This document shows positions 34,136 to 43,543 of a stretch of DNA of 64,000 nucleotides, piece by piece. The stretch comes from Labrys miyagiensis (GTDB lineage: Bacteria; Pseudomonadota; Alphaproteobacteria; Rhizobiales; Labraceae), in assembly GCF_030160835.1 (NCBI RefSeq), contig NZ_BSPC01000054.1:62001-126000 (forward strand). The letters are read 5' to 3'. The notes below the pieces were generated by a model. The model searched no databases, was not told where the DNA came from, and saw nothing but the letters and a program-made list of their open reading frames with translations. Position 1 is the stretch's first letter, and every line of letters starts with the position of its first letter. Made by a program: the position numbers and the translations under genes.

Positions 34136-35189
34136 GACCGATCAAGGCACACAGACTGCCACCAAGAAATCTGCCTCCACCACCCCGGCGCTCAGCGTGG
34201 TGCCCACCGGCTCGGCCCTCACCGTAACGAGCCATGGTGCCCATGCCCGTAATCCCGGCACGGCGCTGAAGCCCGAATGGTTCGAGAACGTCCAGGTCAA
34301 TCTCAGCGCTACCGAACGCCGTGCTGCCACGCTGGGCGGGCGCCGCACGGTGAAGAAGGAATATCAGGCGGCCTGGTTGGTGAAGGCGGTGCAATGCATC
34401 GACCTCACCACCCTCGCCGGCGACGACACCCCCGGCCGCGTGCATCGCCTCGCCCTGAAGGCACGCCGGCCGATCCGAGAGGACATCGTTGCGGCCCTTG
34501 GCCTCGCCGACGCACCGCCCACGGTCGGCGCGGTCTGCGTCTATCCCACCATGGTCGCCTCGGCGGTGAAGGCGCTACAAGGCTCCGGCATTCCCGTGGC
34601 CTCGGTCGCCACCGGCTTTCCCGCCGGCCTGACGCCCCTGCCGCAGCGCCTCGCCGAGATCCGTTACGCGGTCGACCAGGGCGCCGGCGAGATCGACATC
34701 GTCATCAACCGCGCCCAGGTCCTGACCCAGGACTGGAACGCTCTCTATGACGAAGTGAAGGCCATGCGCGAGGCCTGTGGCGAGGCTCATCTCAAGGCCA
34801 TCCTCGCCACCGGCGATCTCAAGACCCTGCGCAATGTCTACAAGGCCAGCATGGTGGCGATGATGGCGGGCTCCGACTTCATCAAGACCTCGACCGGCAA
34901 GGAAGACGTCAACGCCACCCTGCCCGTCAGCCTCACCATGATCCGGGCGCTACGCGACTATGGCGAGTTCACCGGCGAGATGATCGGCTTCAAACCGGCC
35001 GGCGGCCTGAAGACGGCCAAGGACGCCCTCGCCTGGCTGGCGCTGATGAAGGAGGAACTCGGCCGCCCCTGGCTCGAGCCGAACCTCTTCCGCATCGGCG
35101 CGAGCTCGATGCTAGCGGACATCGAGCGGCAGCTGGAGCATTTCATCACCGGGCGCTACTCGGCGCTCACGCATCACGCGCTGGCGTAG
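34128..35189 (+). CDS. deoC: Deoxyribose-phosphate aldolase DeoC
   Basis: A 353-residue class I aldolase of the longer DERA branch. About 70 extra N-terminal residues precede the core. The core has VCVYPTMVASAVKAL, ILATGDLKTLRNV, the Schiff-base region GSDFIKTSTGKE and the second Lys loop GFKPAGGLKTAKDAL. It cleaves 2-deoxyribose-5-phosphate, or an analogue, to acetaldehyde and glyceraldehyde-3-phosphate. It overlaps the regulator by eight bases. The aldehyde dehydrogenase downstream is the natural acceptor of its acetaldehyde. Confidence 0.94.
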   Translation: MDKTDQGTQTATKKSASTTPALSVVPTGSALTVTSHGAHARNPGTALKPEWFENVQVNLSATERRAATLGGRRTVKKEYQAAWLVKAVQCIDLTTLAGDDTPGRVHRLALKARRPIREDIVAALGLADAPPTVGAVCVYPTMVASAVKALQGSGIPVASVATGFPAGLTPLPQRLAEIRYAVDQGAGEIDIVINRAQVLTQDWNALYDEVKAMREACGEAHLKAILATGDLKTLRNVYKASMVAMMAGSDFIKTSTGKEDVNATLPVSLTMIRALRDYGEFTGEMIGFKPAGGLKTAKDALAWLALMKEELGRPWLEPNLFRIGASSMLADIERQLEHFITGRYSALTHHALA

Positions 35190-35192
35190 GGC

Positions 35193-35326
35193 GTCATCCC
35201 GGACGCGATGCGGCACGCAGTGACGCTTCGCAGATCCGGGACCGTCCCCCGGATAGGCCGCCCTTGTCGTCTAACGGTCCCGGATCTGCGCAGCATCGCT
35301 TCGCGCTGCAGCGCGTCCGGGATGAC
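35193..35326. repeat. Family C intergenic repeat, copy 3
   Basis: A 134-bp copy starting three bases after the deoC stop (GTCATCCCGGACGCG) and ending with GCGCGTCCGGGATGAC, 30 bp before the ALDH16 start. It shares GCAGTGACGCTTCGCAGA and the CCCGGATCTGCGCAGC block with copy 1. Confidence 0.82.
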
Positions 35327-35356
35327 CGCCCCTCTTCTCCCTCTGGAGTCCCTCCC

Positions 35357-37753
35357 ATGCCCACCGTCAAGGAAATCCTGCAAACCATGGACTATGGTCC
35401 TGCCCCGGAAGCCGAGAGCCATGTCGCCGCCTGGCTTCAACAGCATGAGAAGGGCTTCCGCCATTTCATCGGTGGCGCCTTCGTTGCTTCGAAGGGCAAG
35501 ACGAGCTTCGACGTCACCAACCCGGCCCGCGATACCGTGCTCGGCAAGGTCGCCGAGGGCACGGCGGAGGATATCGACGCCGCGGTGAAGGCGGCCCGCA
35601 AAGCCTTTCCCGCTTGGTCGGGCCTGCCGGGCCATGAGCGTGCCCGCTACCTCTATGCCATCGCCCGCCATATCCAGAAGCGCGAGCGCTTCCTCTCCGT
35701 GCTGGAGACGATGGACAATGGCAAGCCGATCCGCGAGAGCCGCGACATCGATATCCCGCTGGTCGCCCGCCATTTCTACCACCATGCCGGCTGGGCCGAG
35801 CTGATGGAGAGCGAGTTTGCCGGCTACGGCCCCGTCGGCGTCTGCGGCCAGATCATTCCCTGGAACTTCCCGCTGCTGATGCTGGCCTGGAAGATCGCCC
35901 CGGCGCTGGCCGCCGGCAACACGGTGGTGCTGAAGCCTGCCGAGTTCACGCCGCTCACGGCGCTAGCCTTCGCCGAGATCTGCCGTGAGGCCGGCCTGCC
36001 CGAAGGTGTCGTCAACATCGTCACCGGCGACGGCGCCACCGGCGCGGCCCTTGTCGCCCATCCCGACGTCGACAAGATCGCCTTCACCGGTTCCACCGAG
36101 GTTGGCCGCCTCATCCGCCAGGCGACAGCCGGTTCCGGCAAGAAGCTTTCGCTGGAACTCGGCGGCAAGTCGCCCTTCATCGTCTATGAGGACGCCGATC
36201 TCGACGGCGCCGTGGAAGGCGTGGTCGACGCCATCTGGTTCAACCAGGGCCAGGTCTGCTGCGCAGGCTCGCGCCTGCTCCTCCAGGAAGGTATCGCCGA
36301 ACGCTTCCTCGGCAAGCTCAAACGCCGCATGGAGACGCTGCGCGTCGGCGATCCCCTCGACAAGTCGGTCGACATGGGTGCCATCGTGGCCCCGGTGCAG
36401 CTCCAGCGCATCCGCGACCTCGTCAAGAAGGGCGAAAGCGAGGGCGGCACGCTCTGGCAGTCGAACTGCGCGCTGCCGGCCAAGGGCAATTTCTACCCGC
36501 CCTCCATCTTCGTCGATGTCGAGCCTTCCTCGACCGTCTCGGAGGTCGAGATCTTCGGCCCGGTTGCTGTAGCCATGACCTTCCGCACACCGGAGGAAGC
36601 CATCCAGCTCGCCAACCATACGCGCTACGGCCTTGCTGCGTCGATCTGGTCGGAGAACATCAACCGCGCGCTCGATACCGCCGCACGCATGAAATCGGGC
36701 GTGGTCTGGGTCAACTGCACCAATCTCTTCGACGCCGCGGCCGGTTTCGGCGGCTATCGCGAAAGCGGCTTCGGCCGCGAAGGCGGGCGCGAGGGCATGT
36801 ACGAATACCTCAAGCCCGATTGGGAGAAGGCCCTGCCGGCCGCCGAGGACGCCAAAGCCGCGGCGCTCAGCGTCTCACCAGCCGAAGCGCCTACCGGCAA
36901 TGCCCTGCCCACCATCGACCGCACGGCCAAGCTGTTCGTCGGCGGCAAGCAGGCGCGCCCGGATTCCGGCTACAGCTACACGGTGAAGAGCAGCGCCGGC
37001 GCCACGCTCGGCCAGGCCGGCCTCGGCAACCGCAAGGACATCCGCAACGCCGTCGAGGCCGCCACCAAGGCCGGCGGCTGGGGCAGCGTCACCGCGCATA
37101 ACCGCGCCCAGGTGCTCTATTACATCGCCGAGAACATGGCCGCCCGTGCCGCCGAGTTCGAGCAGCGCCTGGCGAGCTTCGGCCACAACGCCAAGGCAGC
37201 AAAGGCGGAGGTGGAGAAATCAATCCGCCGCATCTTCTACTACGCCGCCCAGGCCGACAAATATGACGGCCGGGTGCATGCGACTCGCACGCGCAATGTG
37301 ACGCTGGCCATGAACGAACCCTTCGGCGTTGTGGGCATCCTCTGCCCGGACGAGGCGCCGCTGCTCGGCTTCGTCTCGCTGGCGCTGCCGGCCATCGCCA
37401 TGGGCAACAGGGTTGTCGTGGTGCCCTCGCCCGCCTTCCCGCTGGCGGCGACGGATTTCTACCAGATCCTCGAAACCTCCGACGTCCCGACCGGCGTGGT
37501 CAACATCGTCACCGGCGCCCGCGACGAACTCGCCAAGACTCTGGCCGAGCACGACGATGTCGACGCCCTTTGGTATCACGGCTCCAGGAGCGGCGCGGCC
37601 TCCGCCGAGAAGGCTTCTGCCGGCAACCTCAAGGCGACCTGGACCAACCAAGGCCGGCCGATCAGCTGGCTGGTGGACGCCCAGGCCCAGGGCGAGGACT
37701 ATCTGCGCCATGCCACGCAGGTGAAGAACATCTGGGTGCCTTATGGGGAGTGA
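35357..37753 (+). CDS. ALDH16-type two-domain aldehyde dehydrogenase
   Basis: A 798-residue protein. Domain 1 (about 30-500) is a complete ALDH: IIPWNFPLLM, KPAEFTPLT, FTGSTEVG, catalytic Glu267 (LELGGKSP) and nucleophile Cys301 (GQVCCAGSR). Domain 2 (about 525-798) is a truncated ALDH with a recognisable cofactor half (NEPFGVVGILCPDEAPLLG, ALPAIAMGNRVVVVPSP). Where Glu and Cys should be it has LKATWTNQGRPISWL and then ends. This is the architecture of family ALDH16. It probably oxidises acetaldehyde from DeoC. The start at 35357 follows the family C repeat. Confidence 0.9.
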   Translation: MPTVKEILQTMDYGPAPEAESHVAAWLQQHEKGFRHFIGGAFVASKGKTSFDVTNPARDTVLGKVAEGTAEDIDAAVKAARKAFPAWSGLPGHERARYLYAIARHIQKRERFLSVLETMDNGKPIRESRDIDIPLVARHFYHHAGWAELMESEFAGYGPVGVCGQIIPWNFPLLMLAWKIAPALAAGNTVVLKPAEFTPLTALAFAEICREAGLPEGVVNIVTGDGATGAALVAHPDVDKIAFTGSTEVGRLIRQATAGSGKKLSLELGGKSPFIVYEDADLDGAVEGVVDAIWFNQGQVCCAGSRLLLQEGIAERFLGKLKRRMETLRVGDPLDKSVDMGAIVAPVQLQRIRDLVKKGESEGGTLWQSNCALPAKGNFYPPSIFVDVEPSSTVSEVEIFGPVAVAMTFRTPEEAIQLANHTRYGLAASIWSENINRALDTAARMKSGVVWVNCTNLFDAAAGFGGYRESGFGREGGREGMYEYLKPDWEKALPAAEDAKAAALSVSPAEAPTGNALPTIDRTAKLFVGGKQARPDSGYSYTVKSSAGATLGQAGLGNRKDIRNAVEAATKAGGWGSVTAHNRAQVLYYIAENMAARAAEFEQRLASFGHNAKAAKAEVEKSIRRIFYYAAQADKYDGRVHATRTRNVTLAMNEPFGVVGILCPDEAPLLGFVSLALPAIAMGNRVVVVPSPAFPLAATDFYQILETSDVPTGVVNIVTGARDELAKTLAEHDDVDALWYHGSRSGAASAEKASAGNLKATWTNQGRPISWLVDAQAQGEDYLRHATQVKNIWVPYGE

Positions 37754-37781
37754 GCGGCCGAGTTAAGCGTCCGGCGAGAAA

Positions 37782-37822
37782 GGGCGGGACGCGAGCCTCC
37801 CTCACGAAGCTGGGGGAGGCCC
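37782..37822. repeat. Family D half-element, copy 3
   Basis: GGGCGGGACGCGAGCCTCC, then CACGAAGCTGGGGGAGG, matches a left arm of the family D repeats with one or two changes. No right arm follows. It sits just after the ALDH16 stop between two convergent genes and probably remains from a deletion. Confidence 0.65.
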
Positions 37823-37854
37823 TCGCACGCCGGGCTCGCGCTATACCAATCGCC

Positions 37855-39447
37855 TCATCTCGCCCCGCTGGCCAAGTCCACCCGCCTCGACACCCCAATG
37901 CCCGCCAGAAACGCCTCGTCATGGCTGACGACCAGCAGCGCGCCGTCATAGGCTCGCAACCCGCTCTCCACCGCAGCGATGGAATCGAGGTCGAGATGGT
38001 TTGTCGGCTCGTCGAGGATCAGCAGTGACGGCGGCATCGGGCCGCCCAGCACGCAGGCGAGGCCGGCACGCAGCATCTGGCCACCGCTGAGCGTGGAAAC
38101 AAGCTGCAGCGCCGCATCGGCCCGGAACATGAAGCGGGCGAGCGCGGCGCGGCAGGTATTCTCATTCGTGCCGGGGTTGAGGCGGCGGAAATTGTCGCGG
38201 ATCGACAGTCTGGGATCGAGCAGGCTGACCTGCTGGTCGAGCATGGCGAAGGGAACCATGACCTGCACCGAGCCCGCCCAGGGCCGCAGTGCGCCGGTGA
38301 TGAGCGCCAGCAGCGTCGTCTTGCCAGAGCCATTCGGGCCGGTGAGGCCGATGCGCTCCGGCCCGGTGATCTGCAAGGAGAGATCGCGGATCACCGGCTC
38401 CTCTGGCCGATAGCCGGCCGTTACGCCGTCGAGCCTCAGCACGACCCGGCTCGCCGGCAGATTGGTCGGCGCCAAGGTGACCGACAAAGGTTGCAGCACC
38501 TCGATCTGCTCGCGCGCCGCAGCCGCCGCGCCGAGGGCCTGCGCACGCCGATGTTCGGCGAGACGGGCATTGTTGGCTGAAGTGGTCTCACTTTTCTCCT
38601 TCAAGCCGCCCAGCATGATGCGAGGCATGTCACCCTTTGCCGCCATCTTCTTGCCGACGCTGTTGCGCCGCGCCTGCCGCTCCACCGCCATCTGCGCGCT
38701 GCTGATAACCTCGGCGACGCGCTTTTCAGCGTCAGCGAGATCGTGCCTGATGGCCGCGAGCTCCAGCGCCTTGCGCTCGCGATAGCGGCTCCAATTGCCG
38801 CCGTACCGTGTGGCGTCGAGCGTGGTCAGCTCGACGATGGCGTCCATGGTCTCGAGCAATTCGCGATCGTGGCTGACGATGACCGCACCCGCCTGCCAAC
38901 CGGCCAGCAGTGTGATCACCGCCTCCCGTCCCTCGCGGTCGAGATTGTTGGTTGGCTCGTCCAGGATAAGGAAATCGGGCTCGCTGAAGACCAGCGCGGC
39001 TAGGCCCGCCCGTGTACGCTGGCCGCCGGACAAACTGGCGAGCAATGTCCCTCCCTCGGCATCGAGCCCAGCGCGGGTGAGAGCACTGGCCAGGCGTGCC
39101 TCCAGCGTCCAGTCGGCGGTGGCGAGTTCGTCGGCATCGGCCTCCCCCGCTTCCGCCCGCCGCAGCAGGGCCAGTGCGCCGGTCAAGCCAAAGAGGTCGG
39201 CGACGGTCGCGCCCGGCGCCACCTGCACGCTCTGGCGCAGGATACCGAGGCTGCCACCGACCGAGACGGCGCCGGTTTGTGGGGGGATCTCGCCGGCAAT
39301 CAGCCCGAGCAACGTGGTCTTGCCGACGCCGTTACGGCCGACAAGCCCGGTGCGCTCGAGCCCAAAGCTCAGATCGAGATGGGAGAAGAGGGGCCGCCCC
39401 TCAGGCGTGGACCACGACAGATTGGAGAGCGTGATAGTGGCGGGCAT
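37855..39447 (-). CDS. ABC-F family ATPase
   Basis: A 530-residue soluble protein with two ABC domains and no membrane segment. Domain 1: GRNGVGKTT, LSGGQRTRAGLA, FLILDEPTNNLD. Domain 2: GPNGSGKTT, LSGGQMLRAGLA, LLILDEPTNHLD. Between them is an Arg/Lys/Ala-rich linker (about 210-290). ABC-F proteins bind the ribosomal E site and relieve stalling or antibiotic inhibition; which subgroup this is cannot be told here. ATG 39447 fits the family start. It is monocistronic and converges with ALDH16. Confidence 0.9.
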   Translation of the reverse strand: MPATITLSNLSWSTPEGRPLFSHLDLSFGLERTGLVGRNGVGKTTLLGLIAGEIPPQTGAVSVGGSLGILRQSVQVAPGATVADLFGLTGALALLRRAEAGEADADELATADWTLEARLASALTRAGLDAEGGTLLASLSGGQRTRAGLAALVFSEPDFLILDEPTNNLDREGREAVITLLAGWQAGAVIVSHDRELLETMDAIVELTTLDATRYGGNWSRYRERKALELAAIRHDLADAEKRVAEVISSAQMAVERQARRNSVGKKMAAKGDMPRIMLGGLKEKSETTSANNARLAEHRRAQALGAAAAAREQIEVLQPLSVTLAPTNLPASRVVLRLDGVTAGYRPEEPVIRDLSLQITGPERIGLTGPNGSGKTTLLALITGALRPWAGSVQVMVPFAMLDQQVSLLDPRLSIRDNFRRLNPGTNENTCRAALARFMFRADAALQLVSTLSGGQMLRAGLACVLGGPMPPSLLILDEPTNHLDLDSIAAVESGLRAYDGALLVVSHDEAFLAGIGVSRRVDLASGAR

Positions 39448-39643
39448 GGATGTGCAAGGTCCCGTTGGCAAGGCGTAGCGGCATTGCGATCGGGCTGGAA
39501 TCCACGGTGCACCATCCTGTTGGAGTACGGTGCCAGCGATTTAGGGGAGAAAAGGCGGCGGCGCAAGCCTCGCATGCATCCCACTCAAGGGCGAGAGTTT
39601 GGTGGCCGGGCCTCGCACAGCGCCATGCGCCCCAGCCCCACCC

Positions 39644-40432
39644 TCACCACACATGCACGGAGCTGCTTCCCTGCGGCGTCCACTGCCATGCCGAGGTCTC
39701 GATGTTGAAGACCATGGCGCTGACGACCTGCCTGGCCACCGTCTGGTGAAAGGCGAGGATACCCTCGGCTTTCAGGAAGAAGGTCTGGGTGAGCAGGCGG
39801 CGTTTGGACTTCGCCTCCGTGAGGGTGACGATCACGTTGAAATGCGGATCGCCGCCCTGGACCTCCCCCTCCACCAGATAGTCGACGCTGGCCTCGATGA
39901 GCGCGGCTGGCATGGTGGGCGAGAGCGTGCGCACCGTGATCGTACGGGAGGTGGAGAGCGCGGTCTGGATCTCCTGGCCCACCACGTCGAAATTGCTCTT
40001 CAGGGCCTGGCTTGCTCCCCCGAGGCGGAAGGGCAGTACGGCGACCCTCGGTTCGGTCGACATCAGGCTGAGGTCGAGATCGTCGGGCGCCCGGGACAAA
40101 GGCTCGGCGAGCTCTTCCTCCTCATCGCTCGAGGGTACATACATATAGCCACGGCGCGACACGGTGCGGATGACCTTGTGGTCCTCATCGCCGATGCATT
40201 TGCGCGCATCGCGGATGCATTGGGTGAGCGAATCCTCGGTCACGATCGTGCGGGGCCAGACGGCATCGAGCAATTCGTCCTTGGTCACCACCCTGCTGGC
40301 GTTATGCGCCAGATATCCCAGCAATTTGAATGTCTTGGGGCGCAGAGACACCAGTTCGCCGGCCTTGCGCAGGGTTCCTCGGTTGAGATCCAGAACGGTC
40401 TCGCCAAGCCTGTAGGTAATCTCCTGATCCAT
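39644..40432 (-). CDS. Winged-helix (OmpR-type) regulator with TolB-like C-terminal domain
   Basis: A 262-residue protein. The N-terminal 100 residues form an OmpR/CadC-type DNA-binding domain without a receiver (LVSLRPKTFKLLGYLAHNAS, then VVTKDELLDAVWPRTIVTED). The C-terminal part begins EPRVAVLPFRLG, resembling the TolB-N-like region found in CadC-type or adenylate-cyclase-linked regulators. There is no transmembrane helix between the two, so it is cytosolic. Start ATG 40432. Target unknown. Confidence 0.8.
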   Translation of the reverse strand: MDQEITYRLGETVLDLNRGTLRKAGELVSLRPKTFKLLGYLAHNASRVVTKDELLDAVWPRTIVTEDSLTQCIRDARKCIGDEDHKVIRTVSRRGYMYVPSSDEEEELAEPLSRAPDDLDLSLMSTEPRVAVLPFRLGGASQALKSNFDVVGQEIQTALSTSRTITVRTLSPTMPAALIEASVDYLVEGEVQGGDPHFNVIVTLTEAKSKRRLLTQTFFLKAEGILAFHQTVARQVVSAMVFNIETSAWQWTPQGSSSVHVW

Positions 40433-40826
40433 GACCCGTGTCTTTCCGCATCTCGTTTTGCTCGCGGCGGGGTCAGCCCCGCTTCTCGTCGGATTGGTGC
40501 TCGTACAGGCAGCCGGAGGGCGAGGTAGAAGATGACGCCCAGAGATCCGGAACCGCGTGATGCAGAGTGTCGCTTGTGCGGCGCCGGGAGACATCACCAA
40601 AATAGATGAGGACGGGAATATTTCTTACCTGAGGCGCGGCATAGTGCCTTGCTGGACGGTTTGTTACATTCCCACGTGTCATCGCGATCTTGATGGCGGA
40701 AGCAGCATGGACCCTCTATTCGCGGCCCTTGATCGTTGCTCCATGCCTCTTGTCGCGCGAAGGTGACGCGCGCTCTGTTCCCCAGGGAACAGCATCGCCA
40801 GAGTGCAGGCTGAACAAGATCGCGAT
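40433..40826. other. Gene-free spacer with two hairpins
   Basis: This 394-bp stretch separates two minus-strand regulator genes. It holds GCGGGG-TCAG-CCCCGC (about 40468-40483), an A+T-richer part (40590-40680) likely to contain the promoter of the winged-helix gene, and the 18-bp palindrome CTGTTCCCCAGGGAACAG (40775-40792) just past the LuxR stop. No protein-like frame is convincing. Confidence 0.5.
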
Positions 40827-41921
40827 CTAGATGGGGCTCGCACCGAAGCGGACGCTCGGGATGGCGCCGGCGAGCAGGGAGACGACTTCGGCCTGGCGGC
40901 TGCAGCCGGTCTTTTCCAGAACACCCCGCACCTGCGTGCGGATGGTATTCAGGGTGACGCCGCTGCGCACGGCAATGTCCTCGACCGTATCACCGGTGGC
41001 GAGGCTGCGGGCGACACGCGCTTCGGCCGGGGTAAGATCGAACAACGACTGCACGAGCTCGACCGGCGGCGCCTCGGGCGCGGTCACCGGCGTCATGATC
41101 AGCGTGGCGGCACAGCTTGCGAAGATATCGCGCGCGCTCAGGCGGATCGGCACGACATGGGCCACCATCATCGCCTCCCCGCCCCGCACCGGGAAGGAGC
41201 GCACGCTGGCCCCCTCGGCGAGATCGACGGTCGCTATGGCGTCGCGCAGGAGCTGGTCAGCCGCCCTGTCGCTGAAGGACACACCGTCGAAGGCGCGCCA
41301 ATGCACGAATTTGGGCAGGCTCTCGATCAGGCTGTTGGCCGCGAGCACCTTGCCATGCCGATCGAGGACGAGAGCGGGCAGGCCGAGAGCAGCGAGTGTC
41401 TTGCTCGCCACCTTGGCGCGTTCGAGCTGCAGACGGGCTGTCATCAGGGCGCTACGTGCCAGATGCGGACGCAGCCTGTCGAGCTGGTCGATCAGTCCGC
41501 GTTCTGCTGGCCCCTGCTGGAGCCAGCGCGTGAAGAGGAGCAGCAGCGACTCCTTGGTGGGCAGCTCGACCGTGGTGACGACCATCGAGCCGATGCCGGC
41601 CGGGCGCCAGAAGTCGCGATAGAGCGGTTCCTGCTCCAACTCGTCCGTGGTCATGATGTCGCGCTCGGTGATGAAGCCGGAACGCGAAGAGGCGAGCACG
41701 CGGGCCAAACCCTTGCCGCGCTCGACGAAACCGCCCCTGAGCGCTCCCGCCGCCCGCTCCCGGGCACCGGGCGAGGCGGTCAGCATGGTCGCATCCTTGC
41801 CGAAGATATAGAGGCTGCCGCCAGCCCCCAAGGTCAGGTTCGAAAGCGTCTCCAGCGTGCCCGGCCATTGCTCCGGCACGAAGGCGCATTCGTAGATGCG
41901 ATCGACCAACCCTTCGATCAT
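40827..41921 (-). CDS. LuxR-family transcriptional regulator
   Basis: A 364-residue protein. The C-terminal 65 residues form a LuxR/GerE helix-turn-helix: DLTPAEARVARSLATGDTVE, SGVTLNTIRTQVRGVLEKTG. The N-terminal 290 residues contain a probable sensory region with PAS-like character (LPALVLDRHGKVLAANSLIE). No autoinducer-binding signature or synthase gene is visible. The ligand is unknown. It is transcribed alone. Confidence 0.87.
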   Translation of the reverse strand: MIEGLVDRIYECAFVPEQWPGTLETLSNLTLGAGGSLYIFGKDATMLTASPGARERAAGALRGGFVERGKGLARVLASSRSGFITERDIMTTDELEQEPLYRDFWRPAGIGSMVVTTVELPTKESLLLLFTRWLQQGPAERGLIDQLDRLRPHLARSALMTARLQLERAKVASKTLAALGLPALVLDRHGKVLAANSLIESLPKFVHWRAFDGVSFSDRAADQLLRDAIATVDLAEGASVRSFPVRGGEAMMVAHVVPIRLSARDIFASCAATLIMTPVTAPEAPPVELVQSLFDLTPAEARVARSLATGDTVEDIAVRSGVTLNTIRTQVRGVLEKTGCSRQAEVVSLLAGAIPSVRFGASPI

Positions 41922-42154
41922 CCGAAGTTTCCCGTTGATAGCGCAGCTGCATTATTTCAGATCGCGTCGCGCTTTCCTAAGGAAAATACCGCCAGGAATC
42001 CCGCAATGCCGGGAAACTTCATGAATTTCTGGTCATTTTTCCGGAACTATCATCAGCATTGCCGCATCAACTCGTCGGCCTGGAGGCGGAGAGCGAGACT
42101 ATGACTCCCGCTTGAGAGCGCCTTTCGCGGTCGACTTCTTCGACCACAAGCGCA

Positions 42155-42180
42155 AGAAAGGCCCGGCATCCGCCGAGCCC
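42155..42180 (-). terminator. Rho-independent terminator after the porin gene
   Basis: On the minus strand GGCTCGGC-GGAT-GCCGGGCC forms an 8-bp stem with one G-T pair and is followed by TTTCTTG. It lies about 25 bp after the porin stop at 42203. Confidence 0.8.
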
Positions 42181-42202
42181 TCCAATTTGCCTTAGCGGGA
42201 CC

Positions 42203-43543
42203 TCAGAATACGCGCTTCAAGCGGATACCGCCCTGCCAGATGTCTTCCTTGAAACTGACCGAAAGGACGTCCTGCGTCTGCTGCGTGTAAGTTACCTCGC
42301 CCGCCACGGTCAGGCCCTTGACGATCGTATAGGTCAGGTTGCCGGCAATCGTGTATTCCTTGAGGCTTAGATCGCCAAAACTACCCAGGAGATTGTCGTA
42401 TTTAGTGTCGATATAGCTGCCGACCAGATTGGCATTGAGCACCGGCGTGATGTTGCCGCCGAGTTCGGCCACGATCGACCAGCCCTTGGTGGTGTCGTAG
42501 TTCAAGAACGCAATGGCGCCCAGGGCCGTCGGATAAAGGTCTGAATTGCCGAAGATACCCGGCTGCGAATTGCCGACGCCGAGATATTGCGTCGCGCCAT
42601 CCGCATACTGGCCTTCCACGATGAAGTGCCCACCGTCGATGAAGGGCAGCTTGACCAGGCCCGTGGCGCCCACGGCGTAGCCCCACTTGTTCTCGTGCGG
42701 AACGCCGATGGTTACGCTGGCAGGAGGCGTGGTCGGGGCGGTGACCACGATGTCCTCGCCCGAGCGCAGCTGGTGCAGAGCACCCTGGATGGCGAAGGCC
42801 CCCCAATCCGCGTCATAGCGGAGTTGGCCGACGATGTCGGGCACCTGCTGGCCGCCCTCGAACGGCAGAGCGATGCCGGAGCTGAAATTGTCGACGCGAT
42901 GATCACGGCCGTCTTCGATCGACAGCGTGGCGCTGAAGCCGCCGCCGAACTGGGCGGTGTAGGCGATCAGGTTCACCGTGCTCGATTCTGCGTAGTAGGG
43001 CGCCCAGATTGTGTCGCCATATTCATTGTCGTAGAAGCCGAAGAACGAATGGGCGTAACCAGCCGTCAGGCCGCCGAACTGGATGAAGGCCTTGTCGATG
43101 CTGAACTTGTTCGAGGTGCCGCGGCTGGCAGCGTCGACGGCATCGGCAGCGGGCGAACCGTTGATCGGATGGGAATCGGCATTGATCTGGAAATAGGAGC
43201 GCAGCAGGCCGTAATCGGTCTGGGTGCGGGCGTCGAACCAGATGCGGGCCTGGGTGTTGAAGGCCGTGCGGTCGTCATTGCGAGTGAAATCGCCCAGACC
43301 CGGCCCGGTCAACCCAGCCGGCGCGTCGCTGCTGTGGCCAAACACTCGATAATCGGCGCGGATTTCACCACCAATCTTGAGGCCGGTGTCGGTGCCGGGG
43401 ATGTAGAAGAAGCCGGGGCCGAAAGTCGAGCAGACCTTCACATACTCAACGGCTTCGCCCTTGGTCATGGGCAGATCAGCGGCTTGAGCAGCAGCAATAG
43501 ACACGATGCCGGCAACAGCACCGAGAAGGATGGGCTTTATCAT
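42203..43543 (-). CDS. Outer-membrane porin (alphaproteobacterial Porin_2 type)
   Basis: A 446-residue beta-barrel. The Sec signal is cleaved after AQA (MIKPILLGAVAGIVSIAAAQA, the first 12 residues hydrophobic). The mature protein opens with ADLPMTKGEAVEYVKVCST, the usual start of this family, followed by YIPGTDTGLKIGGEIRADY. Alternating amphipathic strands run to the C-terminal aromatic residue (GGIRLKRVF), which acts as the Bam recognition signal. It provides passive uptake across the outer membrane. A long A+T-rich leader region precedes it, suggesting strong or regulated transcription. Confidence 0.92.
   Translation of the reverse strand: MIKPILLGAVAGIVSIAAAQAADLPMTKGEAVEYVKVCSTFGPGFFYIPGTDTGLKIGGEIRADYRVFGHSSDAPAGLTGPGLGDFTRNDDRTAFNTQARIWFDARTQTDYGLLRSYFQINADSHPINGSPAADAVDAASRGTSNKFSIDKAFIQFGGLTAGYAHSFFGFYDNEYGDTIWAPYYAESSTVNLIAYTAQFGGGFSATLSIEDGRDHRVDNFSSGIALPFEGGQQVPDIVGQLRYDADWGAFAIQGALHQLRSGEDIVVTAPTTPPASVTIGVPHENKWGYAVGATGLVKLPFIDGGHFIVEGQYADGATQYLGVGNSQPGIFGNSDLYPTALGAIAFLNYDTTKGWSIVAELGGNITPVLNANLVGSYIDTKYDNLLGSFGDLSLKEYTIAGNLTYTIVKGLTVAGEVTYTQQTQDVLSVSFKEDIWQGGIRLKRVF

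Noticed and set aside
40557-40766. A 69-residue open frame on the plus strand between two regulator genes
   Set aside because: No Shine-Dalgarno sequence, no family resemblance, and it overlaps the likely promoter and hairpin region.
40827-41921. A quorum-sensing LuxR receptor
   Set aside because: The N-terminal domain lacks the acyl-homoserine-lactone-binding pattern and no synthase gene is in the window.
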